Below, piece after piece: positions 5,632-11,546 of a stretch of DNA of 16,792 bases. The position numbers and the translations under genes were made by a program. The stretch covers positions 1 through 16,792 of the forward strand of contig JASLDG010000032.1 of NCBI GenBank assembly GCA_030146045.1, written 5' to 3'. The notes beneath the pieces are model-generated. The model was not told where the DNA came from, made no database searches, and saw only the letters and a list, made by a program, of their open reading frames with translations. Position 1 is the first letter of the stretch; each line of letters opens with the position of its first letter. This stretch comes from Candidatus Saccharimonadales bacterium (GTDB taxonomy: Bacteria > Patescibacteriota > Saccharimonadia > Saccharimonadales > Saccharimonadaceae).

Positions 5632-6251
5632 GGTCGATGGGTGCGCGTATAGCGGCACGTCATAGGTTGTTTGGTAGTATTGGGGCTATTGGCGCAGGCG
5701 CAATAGCTATACTCTATCTTGTACTTGTACCAGAAAAAGCTTTGTATGCAGGAGGTCTGGTAAAGTTATTTTTACTTTATGGACATAGTCTCTGTTGGAT
5801 TCTGATTGCAGGGGCGAGTGGGCTTTGGGCTTTGAAGGGCATGAATCGTTGGAGCATTGGTCTCCTCTACACCGCATTGGTAGTGTACATCGGTTTTTTG
5901 GTGAGTATGGTTGCTGCGCCAAACAAGAGTGTGAGTCCTGTTGATAGCTTTGAGTCATGCAAGGCAGCTGGGGGATCTATTGCTGAGAGTTATCCTGAGC
6001 AATGTTTCCTGCAGGGAAAATCATTTGTGAATCATACGCAGCATGTTGATGCTTCAGCGAGTGAGTATATTGGGCTGGCAGAGCAAGCGGCTGTCGATAA
6101 GGCGACACGTACGCGCACGCCGCATCGGGTGGTTGAACGTGATGGTATGCAGCTGCCCGTAACAATGGACTTTGCGCCGGGTCGTCTTAATTTCTACCTA
6201 AAAGATGGCATGGTGTATAAAGTGCAGGTTGAAGGAAGAGAGAGCCCTTAA
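5628..6251 (+). CDS. Membrane-anchored I78-type peptidase-inhibitor-like protein
   Basis: A 207-aa protein with three predicted membrane helices (about 13-34, 43-66 and 73-96), then a domain of about 110 residues. That domain has SFESCKAAGGSIAESYPEQC, a short two-cysteine motif (C110, C124) seen in many exported bacterial proteins. It ends in an I78-like domain at about 143-204, with the signature VTMDFAPGRLNFYL equivalent to the family's MDYRPDRLN. I78 inhibitors block serine peptidases; inhibitor activity here is inferred. Topology is undecided, but the cysteine pair favours an outside location. It starts within the previous stop (ATGA overlap) and ends the four-gene operon. An inhibitor displayed on a small epibiont's surface could guard against host peptidases. 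Confidence 0.82.
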   Translation: MRSMGARIAARHRLFGSIGAIGAGAIAILYLVLVPEKALYAGGLVKLFLLYGHSLCWILIAGASGLWALKGMNRWSIGLLYTALVVYIGFLVSMVAAPNKSVSPVDSFESCKAAGGSIAESYPEQCFLQGKSFVNHTQHVDASASEYIGLAEQAAVDKATRTRTPHRVVERDGMQLPVTMDFAPGRLNFYLKDGMVYKVQVEGRESP

Positions 6252-6270
6252 TACGTGGAACGAGCAGGGT

Positions 6271-6930
6271 TTAGCGGTGGAGTAGAGACGCGATTACTTC
6301 TTTGTTGATTTCGACTTTTTGACGACTGTTAGAGCGAAAGTATCGAGAACATTCGGCGTCATTAAGCGTGATATTGACGGTTTCTCGAGTGAGCCCCGTA
6401 AGATCGGCGAGAATCTGTTGAGTAACCGGGAAGTTGAGCTGATGCCACGATGTTCTTGGCGATTTTTGTGTTGCGTGCTCGCTCGCTAAATAATAGAGGG
6501 CTTGGAGAACTTTTTGCTTTGCACTGCTTTTCTCGAGACTCTTAAGGCGCAAGACAATATGATCCATTTCTTTGGCATACCAGCGGAGTGCAGTATAGGC
6601 GTATTCAGCAGAGTTGCGGAGCTTGTCGCGGAAATCATCAAGAGGCACGAGTAGTACGTCGGTTTTGCATAATGCAGCATAAAAGGCATCAACGGCTTTT
6701 TTATCCTCGAAGGCATAAAAAAGTGGTGCGATACTGCCCTCGCCACCGATATGAAGGATTTTTTCGTTACCCTCCGTGTCGGTATCAAAGAATTTGATCG
6801 CACCGTGTTTGACAAATAGCACATGGTTTGGCTGGTCTCCATCGTACAGAATAATCTGACCTGTTTCGTATGTCCGCGCAGTGGCGTGCGGAAAGTCCTG
6901 GAGTACCTTGGTCGACGTGAATATATTCAC
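6271..6930 (-). CDS. Crp/Fnr-family transcription regulator
   Basis: A 219-aa regulator. Residues about 15-115 form a cyclic-nucleotide-binding-type beta barrel (YETGQIILYDGDQPNHVLFV, then GNEKILHIGGEGSIAPLFY). A long dimerisation helix follows at about 118-150, then a winged helix. The recognition helix reads LTGLTRETVNITLNDAE (about 178-194), keeping the Arg-Glu pair that in Crp reads TGTGA half-sites. There is no Fnr-type cysteine cluster, and the cAMP-binding motif is poorly kept, so the signal is unknown. The start is GTG at 6930, two bases after GGAG; upstream ATGs are out of frame or stop at once. It diverges from a small basic protein. A TTGTG/CACAA palindrome covers its own -10, which suggests autoregulation. 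Confidence 0.92.
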   Translation of the reverse strand: MNIFTSTKVLQDFPHATARTYETGQIILYDGDQPNHVLFVKHGAIKFFDTDTEGNEKILHIGGEGSIAPLFYAFEDKKAVDAFYAALCKTDVLLVPLDDFRDKLRNSAEYAYTALRWYAKEMDHIVLRLKSLEKSSAKQKVLQALYYLASEHATQKSPRTSWHQLNFPVTQQILADLTGLTRETVNITLNDAECSRYFRSNSRQKVEINKEVIASLLHR

Positions 6931-6937
6931 AGCTCCA

Positions 6938-6970
6938 TTGTGTCATATTCCACAAATTTTTAGTAGTCAA
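6938..6970 (-). promoter_or_regulatory. Promoter of the Crp/Fnr gene with a Crp-type operator over the -10
   Basis: On the minus strand, -35 TTGACT (6965-6970, 5 of 6), a 17-base spacer and -10 TATGAC (6942-6947). An 18-bp palindrome, TTGTG-N8-CACAA (6938-6955), with an ATAT centre encloses the -10. Its TGTG half-sites fit the Arg-Glu recognition residues of the encoded regulator. A bound dimer there would block polymerase, so negative autoregulation is the likely reading. Confidence 0.55.
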
Positions 6971-7040
6971 CTTTACGGACAGTATCTATATCCTCTTCTA
7001 TACTAATAATAGCTATCACGTAAGAGCGGGAGGTGGAGTC

Positions 7041-7244
7041 ATGAAAAAGACGCATGAAGATCGAATGAATCTCATCAATCGGTTAGAGCGGAAATATGCG
7101 AGGAAAGTGTGGTTACAAAAGCAGGAAAGTCGGCGCACTATTAAGAGCGCCTTGCGAGCAATGCGCGGCCGCCGTCTTAAGTATGATAATGCGCAGACTG
7201 AGTCTCTGGACGGTATCTTCCGTCATGGGCCAGGGATTGCCTAA
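7041..7244 (+). CDS. Small basic protein of unknown function
   Basis: A 67-aa, strongly basic, probably helical protein (many Lys/Arg up to residue 47, such as NLINRLERKYARKVWLQKQE and ALRAMRGRRLK). I recognise no family. The charge suggests nucleic-acid or ribosome contact, but that is a guess. Support for reality comes from GGGAGGTGG eight bases before the ATG and a possible -10 (TATACT, 6999-7004). It is transcribed away from the Crp/Fnr gene across a shared 110-base region, so the regulator may control it too. A small CCTT/AAGG hairpin followed by TTTT (7253-7269) could be a weak terminator. Confidence 0.6.
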   Translation: MKKTHEDRMNLINRLERKYARKVWLQKQESRRTIKSALRAMRGRRLKYDNAQTESLDGIFRHGPGIA

Positions 7245-7295
7245 CACTCAATCCTTGCGAGAAGGTTTTAGTCTGTCTGGCTAATAACTGGCGCG

Positions 7296-7301
7296 TATAA
7301 T
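7296..7301 (+). promoter_or_regulatory. -10 box of the VOC/glyoxalase gene
   Basis: TATAAT lies 23 bases before the ATG at 7325, with AAGGAGGG in between. This is a normal short leader with a Shine-Dalgarno, unlike the leaderless group. No good -35 is visible. Confidence 0.5.
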
Positions 7302-7324
7302 AGAAGTATAAGCAAGGAGGGCGT

Positions 7325-7726
7325 ATGGGCAAACAAGTGTTTATTAATGTACCGGTCAGTGATCTTGAGCGATCGAAAGCATTTTATGAGAAGCTTGGAT
7401 TTAAAAACAATCCTGAGTTTACTGATGAAAAGGGTGCGGCGATGGTATGGTCGGACGAGATTTATGTGATGCTTCTGACGCATGATTTTTACCAAAAGTT
7501 TATTGGCGACAAGACGATTGCCGATACTAAAACGCAGTCTGCTGCTCTTTTGGCACTGGCGCTTGATTCACGCGAGGATGTCCAGTCATTTGCCGATACT
7601 GCCAAGGCAAACGGCGGTGATTACTATCAGGTGGATATGGGTATGCCCGAAGATCGGATGTTTGGTCTTGAGGTTACCGACCCCGATGGCAATCATTGGG
7701 AGCCGGTCTGGATAAATTTTAGCTAA
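7325..7726 (+). CDS. VOC/glyoxalase family protein
   Basis: A 133-aa two-module vicinal oxygen chelate protein. The first module starts VFINVPVSDLERSKAFYEKLGF (residues 5-26 region). The second contains DSREDVQSFADTAKANGG and finishes FGLEVTDPDGNHWEPVW, the typical DPDGN ending. It belongs to the common glyoxalase/bleomycin-resistance type, distinct from the PhnB-like protein at 1920. The substrate is unknown. It has its own -10 (7296-7301), AAGGAGG before the ATG, and a strong terminator right after the stop, so it is transcribed on its own. Confidence in the fold is high and in the reaction low. Confidence 0.93.
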   Translation: MGKQVFINVPVSDLERSKAFYEKLGFKNNPEFTDEKGAAMVWSDEIYVMLLTHDFYQKFIGDKTIADTKTQSAALLALALDSREDVQSFADTAKANGGDYYQVDMGMPEDRMFGLEVTDPDGNHWEPVWINFS

Positions 7727-7730
7727 GTGT

Positions 7731-7761
7731 AAATAACACCCGGGATAGCCGGGTGTTATTT
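7731..7761. terminator. Strong two-way intrinsic terminator
   Basis: A perfect 13-bp stem, AAATAACACCCGG (7731-7743) and CCGGGTGTTATTT (7749-7761), with a GATAG loop. The GC core with T-rich ends on both strands suits two-way termination. It sits between the convergent VOC gene (ends 7726) and the 57-aa membrane protein gene (ends 7763). Confidence 0.92.
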
Positions 7762-7762
7762 A

Positions 7763-7936
7763 TTAGAATATTTGGGCGATGATCCAAGCTGCGCCGGCTA
7801 TTTCGAGGAAAAATAGACCGAGCCCAACAGGTGATCCCCAGCTGAACCAGCTTCCCCACGCACGCCAGTTTTTATGTGTGCGCTCGTACCATTCGATACC
7901 TTGCTGGTCTTTCTCTTCTTGTGTCATTTTTGACAT
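7763..7936 (-). CDS. Small 57-aa membrane protein
   Basis: A short gene that is easy to miss. It encodes 57 aa: a charged N-terminal part (MSKMTQEEKDQQGIEWYERT), a Trp-rich stretch (NWRAWGSWFSWGS, 23-35) and one hydrophobic helix (PVGLGLFFLEIAGAAWIIAQ, 36-55). AGGAGT lies seven bases before the ATG, and the stop is two bases from the strong terminator, so both gene ends are well supported. The N-terminus is probably cytosolic. The family is not recognised. It has the longest leader in the window (about 107 bases) with several alternative hairpins, so expression may be controlled after initiation. Confidence 0.75.
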   Translation of the reverse strand: MSKMTQEEKDQQGIEWYERTHKNWRAWGSWFSWGSPVGLGLFFLEIAGAAWIIAQIF

Positions 7937-7963
7937 AACGAGACTCCTATTAATTGTTAATAA

Positions 7964-8055
7964 AAGTCCCTGAAATAGTGCAGTGCCGGAAGCGAGGTGT
8001 TCCTTCAGGGTGAGGACTCGCCGTAAGTACGGACTTATGTGCTATCTGCAGTATA
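7964..8055 (-). promoter_or_regulatory. Promoter and foldable leader of the 57-aa gene (candidate cis-acting RNA)
   Basis: On the minus strand, -10 TATACT (8050-8055) with a weak -35 TTTCCA (8073-8078) starts a leader of about 107 bases. Within it, CCCTGAA and TTCAGGG (pairing 7968-7974 with 8004-8010) form a 7-bp stem around an inner GGAA/TTCC hairpin. CCGTA/TACGG (8021-8032) forms another. The 3' strand at 7964-7969 can instead pair with 8014-8018 or 8031-8036, so the folds exclude one another. ACTTTTATT follows the main stem. No known riboswitch class was recognised. Confidence 0.35.
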
Positions 8056-8091
8056 CTAAATGCCGGTAATTATGGAAAGAACATAGGACAT

Positions 8092-8121
8092 TTTACGGCA
8101 TGTACCATAAGCGAGTATAAT
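8092..8121 (+). promoter_or_regulatory. Promoter of the ChaB-like gene
   Basis: A -35 TTTACG (8092-8097), an 18-base spacer and -10 TATAAT (8116-8121), followed by a leader of about 32 bases with AAAGGAGGG before the ATG at 8160. Confidence 0.6.
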
Positions 8122-8159
8122 AGCAGGTATAAGATCGTTAAGTGAGAAAGGAGGGCACT

Positions 8160-8393
8160 ATGCCATACGAATCAATTAACGAGCTCCCGACGAGTGTGAG
8201 GCACGTATTGCCAGAGCACGCGCAGGCGATCTATAAGGAAGCATTTAATAATGCATACGATGAGTATGCGAGCCCGAAAGAGCGGCGTGGCGATGCAGGC
8301 CGGGAAGAAACGGCACACCGAGTTGCGTGGAACGCGGTTAAAAAAGCAGGGTATGAAAAAGGCGAGGATGATAAGTGGCATAAAGCACACTAG
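8160..8393 (+). CDS. chaB: ChaB-family protein
   Basis: A 77-aa protein matching ChaB over its full length. It starts MPYESINELPTSVRHVLPEH, continues QAIYKEAFNNAYDEY and ends RVAWNAVKKAGYEK with a short Lys/His tail. ChaB is named for regulation of the ChaA cation antiporter in E. coli, but the wider family's function is unclear, and no ChaA is seen here. The start at 8160 is chosen over the in-frame ATG at 8142 because AAAGGAGGG lies between them and the family begins MPY. Its TAG stop overlaps the stop of the convergent TspO-ankyrin gene by four bases (CTAG). Confidence 0.9.
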   Translation: MPYESINELPTSVRHVLPEHAQAIYKEAFNNAYDEYASPKERRGDAGREETAHRVAWNAVKKAGYEKGEDDKWHKAH

Positions 8394-9526
8394 TGGGCGC
8401 CGGCACGTTCGAGAATACGTACAATATCGGCAAAACCTTTGGCGCGGGCATGTTGTAGTGGTGTGACGCCATTTTTATCAGCAATAGTAACGTTGGCGCC
8501 ATGGTCGACGAGAAGCTGCACGGCTTGCTGTTGGCGCGGGCCGCCATTGTTGAGTACGATCGCTTCGAGAAGTGCGGTCCACCCGAGATTATTGATGTGA
8601 TTGATGTCAACTTTGGTGTTCTCAAGAAGGTAGGTGATGACCTCGACGTGGCCGTGTTCGCCAGCGGGGATGAGTGCCGTGCCACCATAGCGATTAAGAA
8701 GCGACGGATCAGCGCCATGTGTAGCAGCGAGCTTAAGAATCTCGAGGTATCCTTCGGCGCCTGCATAGAGGAATGGATTGTTTAGCATGGTATCGCGAAT
8801 ATTGACGTCAGCACCGGCATCGATAAGTACCTTGGCGGTTGCGTAGTCATTGTTGTACGTCGCAACCATTGCTGCCGTACGACCTTCAGTGTCCTGTGTA
8901 TTAAGCGCGACTCCCCGCTTAATAAGCGCCGCAACTGTATCTGTTTGCTTGGCGTTGACTGCTGCAAAAAGTTCATCGCTACTTGGCGTTTTTTGTGATA
9001 ATTTTGCTGTATCTGACGCGGTAGGCTGTGAGTAGGGTTCCTGTGTTTTCGTATTAGTGTTGAGGATGGCGACTCCGATATTGAGATAGGTAGCAAAACA
9101 CACCCATAGGAGATAGGGGATAAACAGCCAAAGTGTAGCAGGTACAAAGCGGCGAAATGTGAGTGCTGTCATGATAATCGAGACGATGAGCGCAAGAATA
9201 ATAGCCACGGCAATCCATGGCTGGTGAAGTCCGAAAAAGACAATCGACCACAGAGTATTGAGGGTGAGTTGCACGCCGAACCAACTATAGGCGGTCTTTT
9301 TGCTCTTCGTGGCGGTATGGGTAATGAGTACTCCGAGAGCGATACCCATGAGAAGATAGAGGAACGTCCACATAGGACCAAAAACTTCGTTAGGAGGCAA
9401 AAGTGGCGGTTTATCCAGTCCTTGATACCACGAAGGAATATTAGGAATAGTCGCGAGCGACCCAATGGCGCCAGCGGCAAATGACAGAAGAATCGAACCA
9501 ATAAAAATAGCACTTTTCTTTAACAT
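8390..9526 (-). CDS. TspO/MBR membrane domain fused to ankyrin repeats
   Basis: A 378-aa fusion. Residues 1-157 are a complete five-helix TspO/MBR protein: GLDKPPLLPPNEVFGPMW (36-53) with FLYLLMGIAL, LTLNTLWSIVFFGL (87-100), and PYLLWVCFATYLN (137-149), all hallmark motifs. A Ser/Thr/Gln-rich linker (158-182) leads to ankyrin repeats at about 184-378, with AAVNAKQTDTVAALIKRGV, TEGRTAAMVATYNND, GADVNIRD, YGGTALIPAGEHGHVEVI, LGWTALLEAI and GVTPLQHARAKGFADIVRIL. TspO proteins bind porphyrins or other ligands and act in stress responses; ankyrins bind proteins. The combined role is unknown. The frame is unbroken, so this is not two genes. The -10 TATAAT is six bases before the ATG, so the mRNA is predicted leaderless. 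Which side of the membrane the repeats face is open. Confidence 0.93.
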   Translation of the reverse strand: MLKKSAIFIGSILLSFAAGAIGSLATIPNIPSWYQGLDKPPLLPPNEVFGPMWTFLYLLMGIALGVLITHTATKSKKTAYSWFGVQLTLNTLWSIVFFGLHQPWIAVAIILALIVSIIMTALTFRRFVPATLWLFIPYLLWVCFATYLNIGVAILNTNTKTQEPYSQPTASDTAKLSQKTPSSDELFAAVNAKQTDTVAALIKRGVALNTQDTEGRTAAMVATYNNDYATAKVLIDAGADVNIRDTMLNNPFLYAGAEGYLEILKLAATHGADPSLLNRYGGTALIPAGEHGHVEVITYLLENTKVDINHINNLGWTALLEAIVLNNGGPRQQQAVQLLVDHGANVTIADKNGVTPLQHARAKGFADIVRILERAGAH

Positions 9527-9532
9527 ATATCT

Positions 9533-9600
9533 ATTATAGCGTATGGCTTAGGTAGAATTATCGTGTCTACCTCGCGCCATTCTCGGTAGCTCGGTATAAT
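9533..9600. promoter_or_regulatory. Divergent -10 boxes for the TspO-ankyrin and UDG-like genes
   Basis: Leftward, TATAAT (9533-9538 on the minus strand) ends six bases before the ATG at 9526. Rightward, TATAAT (9595-9600) ends ten bases before the ATG at 9611. Both are perfect -10 hexamers, without convincing -35 boxes and without room for a Shine-Dalgarno. Confidence 0.6.
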
Positions 9601-9610
9601 AAGTTGTATC

Positions 9611-10195
9611 ATGCAAGAATTTAACCTGATGTATAAACAGATTGCGGATGATCCGATGAATGCTGATATGAAAGCGAAAGGCTATATGCCAGTATATACG
9701 GCTGGTCCGAAAGCGAGGATTGCGATTGTCGGACAGGCGCCCGGAAGTAAGGCTCAGGCTTCGATGAAGCCATGGAACGATATGAGTGGACAGTTGCTCC
9801 GTAAATGGCTCGATGTAACTGATGAGCAATTCTATGATCCGAATCTCATTGCGCTGATTCCTATGGACTTCTATTACCCCGGCAAGGGTACTCACGGTGA
9901 CTTGCCGCCACGTAAGGGCTTTGCGGAAAAATGGCACCCGCGACTTTTGGAACTCATGCCGGATATCGAGATTATGTTGCTTGTCGGTGCTTATTCGCAG
10001 AAATACTATTTGGCAAAAGCGGCCAAGCGGAATTTAACCGAAACTGTTCGCGAGTATCATGAGTATCTTCCTCGCTATTTTCCGCTCGTGCATCCGAGCC
10101 CGCTGAATTTTCGATGGCGCACTCAGCATCCATGGTTTGAAGCAGAAATTGTGCCAGAGCTACGGGCAATGACTCAGGCAATTATCAGTAAATAA
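9611..10195 (+). CDS. Uracil-DNA glycosylase-superfamily protein, cysteine-free type
   Basis: A 194-aa protein of the UDG superfamily. The uracil-pocket motif is VGQAPGSKAQA (40-50), with GQAPG at 41-45. PWNDMSGQLLRKWLDV, FYYPGKGTHGDLPPRKGFAEKW and LVGAYSQKYYL follow, and the DNA-binding motif is HPSPLNFRW (161-169). The whole pattern fits the bacterial family often annotated as uracil-DNA glycosylase family protein. It contains no cysteine at all, so it lacks the iron-sulfur cluster of family 4/5 enzymes. It probably acts in base excision repair, but substrate choice cannot be read from the sequence. The perfect -10 ten bases before the ATG gives a leader of only a few bases. Confidence 0.88.
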   Translation: MQEFNLMYKQIADDPMNADMKAKGYMPVYTAGPKARIAIVGQAPGSKAQASMKPWNDMSGQLLRKWLDVTDEQFYDPNLIALIPMDFYYPGKGTHGDLPPRKGFAEKWHPRLLELMPDIEIMLLVGAYSQKYYLAKAAKRNLTETVREYHEYLPRYFPLVHPSPLNFRWRTQHPWFEAEIVPELRAMTQAIISK

Positions 10196-10198
10196 CGA

Positions 10199-10204
10199 TA
10201 TAAT
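10199..10204 (+). promoter_or_regulatory. -10 box of msrA, predicted leaderless
   Basis: TATAAT lies directly after the UDG-like gene's stop (10193-10195) and leaves six bases before the ATG at 10211, putting the expected transcription start on the start codon. No clear -35 is visible; read-through from the upstream gene is also possible. Confidence 0.55.
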
Positions 10205-10210
10205 AGAAGA

Positions 10211-10738
10211 ATGACTACATATGTATTAGCGGGCGGATGTTTTTGGTGCTTAGACGCTATATTTCGGCGTCTGAAAGGTGTATCGAGTGTCGTCAGTGGC
10301 TATGCTGGTGGTGCACCAGAGCAGGCTGATTATTATACGGTTGCGACGGGTAAAACGGGTCATGCGGAAGCGGTGCAGATAACATTTGACGAGGCAATCA
10401 TTCCGACGGATGTCGTGCTTGATATGTTCTTTTTGATTCATGATCCAACCACGAAAGATCGTCAAGGAAACGATGTTGGTCCACAATATCGGAGTGCGAT
10501 GTTTTATGCGGATGCGCAGCAACAAGAGTTGTTTGAAAAAGCGATTGAGCGAGCAAAACAACACTGGGGCGACAATATCGTAACGGAGTTGGTGCCGCTT
10601 GAAAAATTCTACGAAGCCGAGCCAGAGCATCAAGACTATTTCAATAATAATCCAGGCAATGGCTACTGCAGTATTGTGATTGCACCTAAAATTATAAAGG
10701 CACGTCATGCGTATAATGAATGGTTCGCTCGTCCGTAA
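10211..10738 (+). CDS. msrA: Peptide methionine-S-sulfoxide reductase A
   Basis: A 175-aa MsrA of full length. It reduces methionine S-sulfoxide in proteins and free methionine, with thioredoxin or a similar donor. The catalytic motif GGCFWCLDA (8-16) carries Cys10. SGYAGG (29-34), the GHAEAVQITFDE stretch, the FFLIHDPTTKDRQGNDVGPQYRS stretch (in which acidic and aromatic pocket residues lie) and the closing GYCSIVIAPK are all present. Cys13 or the late cysteine near 152 could help resolve the sulfenate. No MsrB domain is attached and no msrB lies in this window. It has no signal peptide, so it is cytosolic. Confidence 0.97.
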   Translation: MTTYVLAGGCFWCLDAIFRRLKGVSSVVSGYAGGAPEQADYYTVATGKTGHAEAVQITFDEAIIPTDVVLDMFFLIHDPTTKDRQGNDVGPQYRSAMFYADAQQQELFEKAIERAKQHWGDNIVTELVPLEKFYEAEPEHQDYFNNNPGNGYCSIVIAPKIIKARHAYNEWFARP

Positions 10739-10761
10739 AGATCATTAAGAAACCGTGACGA

Positions 10762-10770
10762 TGCTATAAT
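10762..10770 (+). promoter_or_regulatory. Extended -10 promoter of the 4-TM/uvrC operon, predicted leaderless
   Basis: TGC followed by TATAAT (10765-10770) is an extended -10, which makes up for the lack of a clear -35. The first ATG (10776) is five bases away and the second (10779) eight. The start point would fall on or beside these codons, so one of them is probably used leaderless. It would drive the operon to 15824. Confidence 0.6.
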
Positions 10771-10775
10771 AAGGG

Positions 10776-11546
10776 ATGATGAACGCGTTTCGAAATTATC
10801 GTATATTTTTCTGGGCGTTATTGGCGGCGATTGTTGTACTTCCTGCTAAATATATGATGCACACACTCGGGCTCGAGTTTATTGAGCAGACGTCGCTGCA
10901 CAATAGTGTCGTATCAAGCGCTATTTTTGTTCTTGGATTTGTTTTGTCGGCAACAATTGCGGACTATAAAGAAAGTGAGCGTATACCGGCCGAGTTTGCT
11001 GCCAATATCGAAGATATGTATAACGATGCTAAAGAGACGCACAAAACATATCCAAAGTTTGATCTTGATCACTTTCGGCTCAGTCTTATTGAAGTGCTGA
11101 AAGTATTCCGTGAGGGAACACGCGTGAATCGGCGTGGTGCTCGACGCGAAATTGCTGATTTGCAAGCGTGTTTTGCAGATATGGAGCGTGCGGGTGTACC
11201 GCCTAACTTTATCGTTAAATTGAAAACACAACAGACGCTTCTTCTTCGAAGTCTGTTTCGTGTTAATTATATCCAAAAAATCCGCTTTATTCCCTCGGCA
11301 TTTTTCTTGATTAAAGCAATCGTTGTGATGATAATCGGTTTACTCCTCTGCACGAATATTGATCCGTTTTATGGCGGTATGTTCATTGTTGGCGCGATTA
11401 CTTTCATTTTGACGTATATGCTTATTCTCATTCATCATGTATCGGTACCATTTCAAGCAGAAGGTGTTTCGCGTGATGATGTGAGCCTATTTTTGCTGCG
11501 CGAAACACGAAGTATGCTTGAGTCTGAAGCGAAGGCGCGCACATGA
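10776..11546 (+). CDS. Four-helix membrane protein, bestrophin-like layout
   Basis: A 256-aa protein (255 if the second ATG is used). Membrane helices are predicted at about 9-28, 44-62, 172-193 and 198-219. Between the second and third is a long, charged, helical region (about 64-165) with ADYKESERIPAEFA just after helix two. Two helices, a large soluble helical block and two more helices recall bestrophin-like and DUF4239 proteins, but I cannot confirm a family, so the function is open; an anion-channel-like role is only a guess. It leads a five-gene operon, and its stop overlaps the next start (ATGA). Confidence 0.75.
   Translation: MMNAFRNYRIFFWALLAAIVVLPAKYMMHTLGLEFIEQTSLHNSVVSSAIFVLGFVLSATIADYKESERIPAEFAANIEDMYNDAKETHKTYPKFDLDHFRLSLIEVLKVFREGTRVNRRGARREIADLQACFADMERAGVPPNFIVKLKTQQTLLLRSLFRVNYIQKIRFIPSAFFLIKAIVVMIIGLLLCTNIDPFYGGMFIVGAITFILTYMLILIHHVSVPFQAEGVSRDDVSLFLLRETRSMLESEAKART

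Noticed and set aside
7964..8036. A tRNA, SRP RNA or tmRNA in the foldable region
   Set aside because: No T-loop GGTTCRA, no CCA end, no SRP-type GGAAGCAGCC pattern. The pairings fit a leader on the minus strand better.
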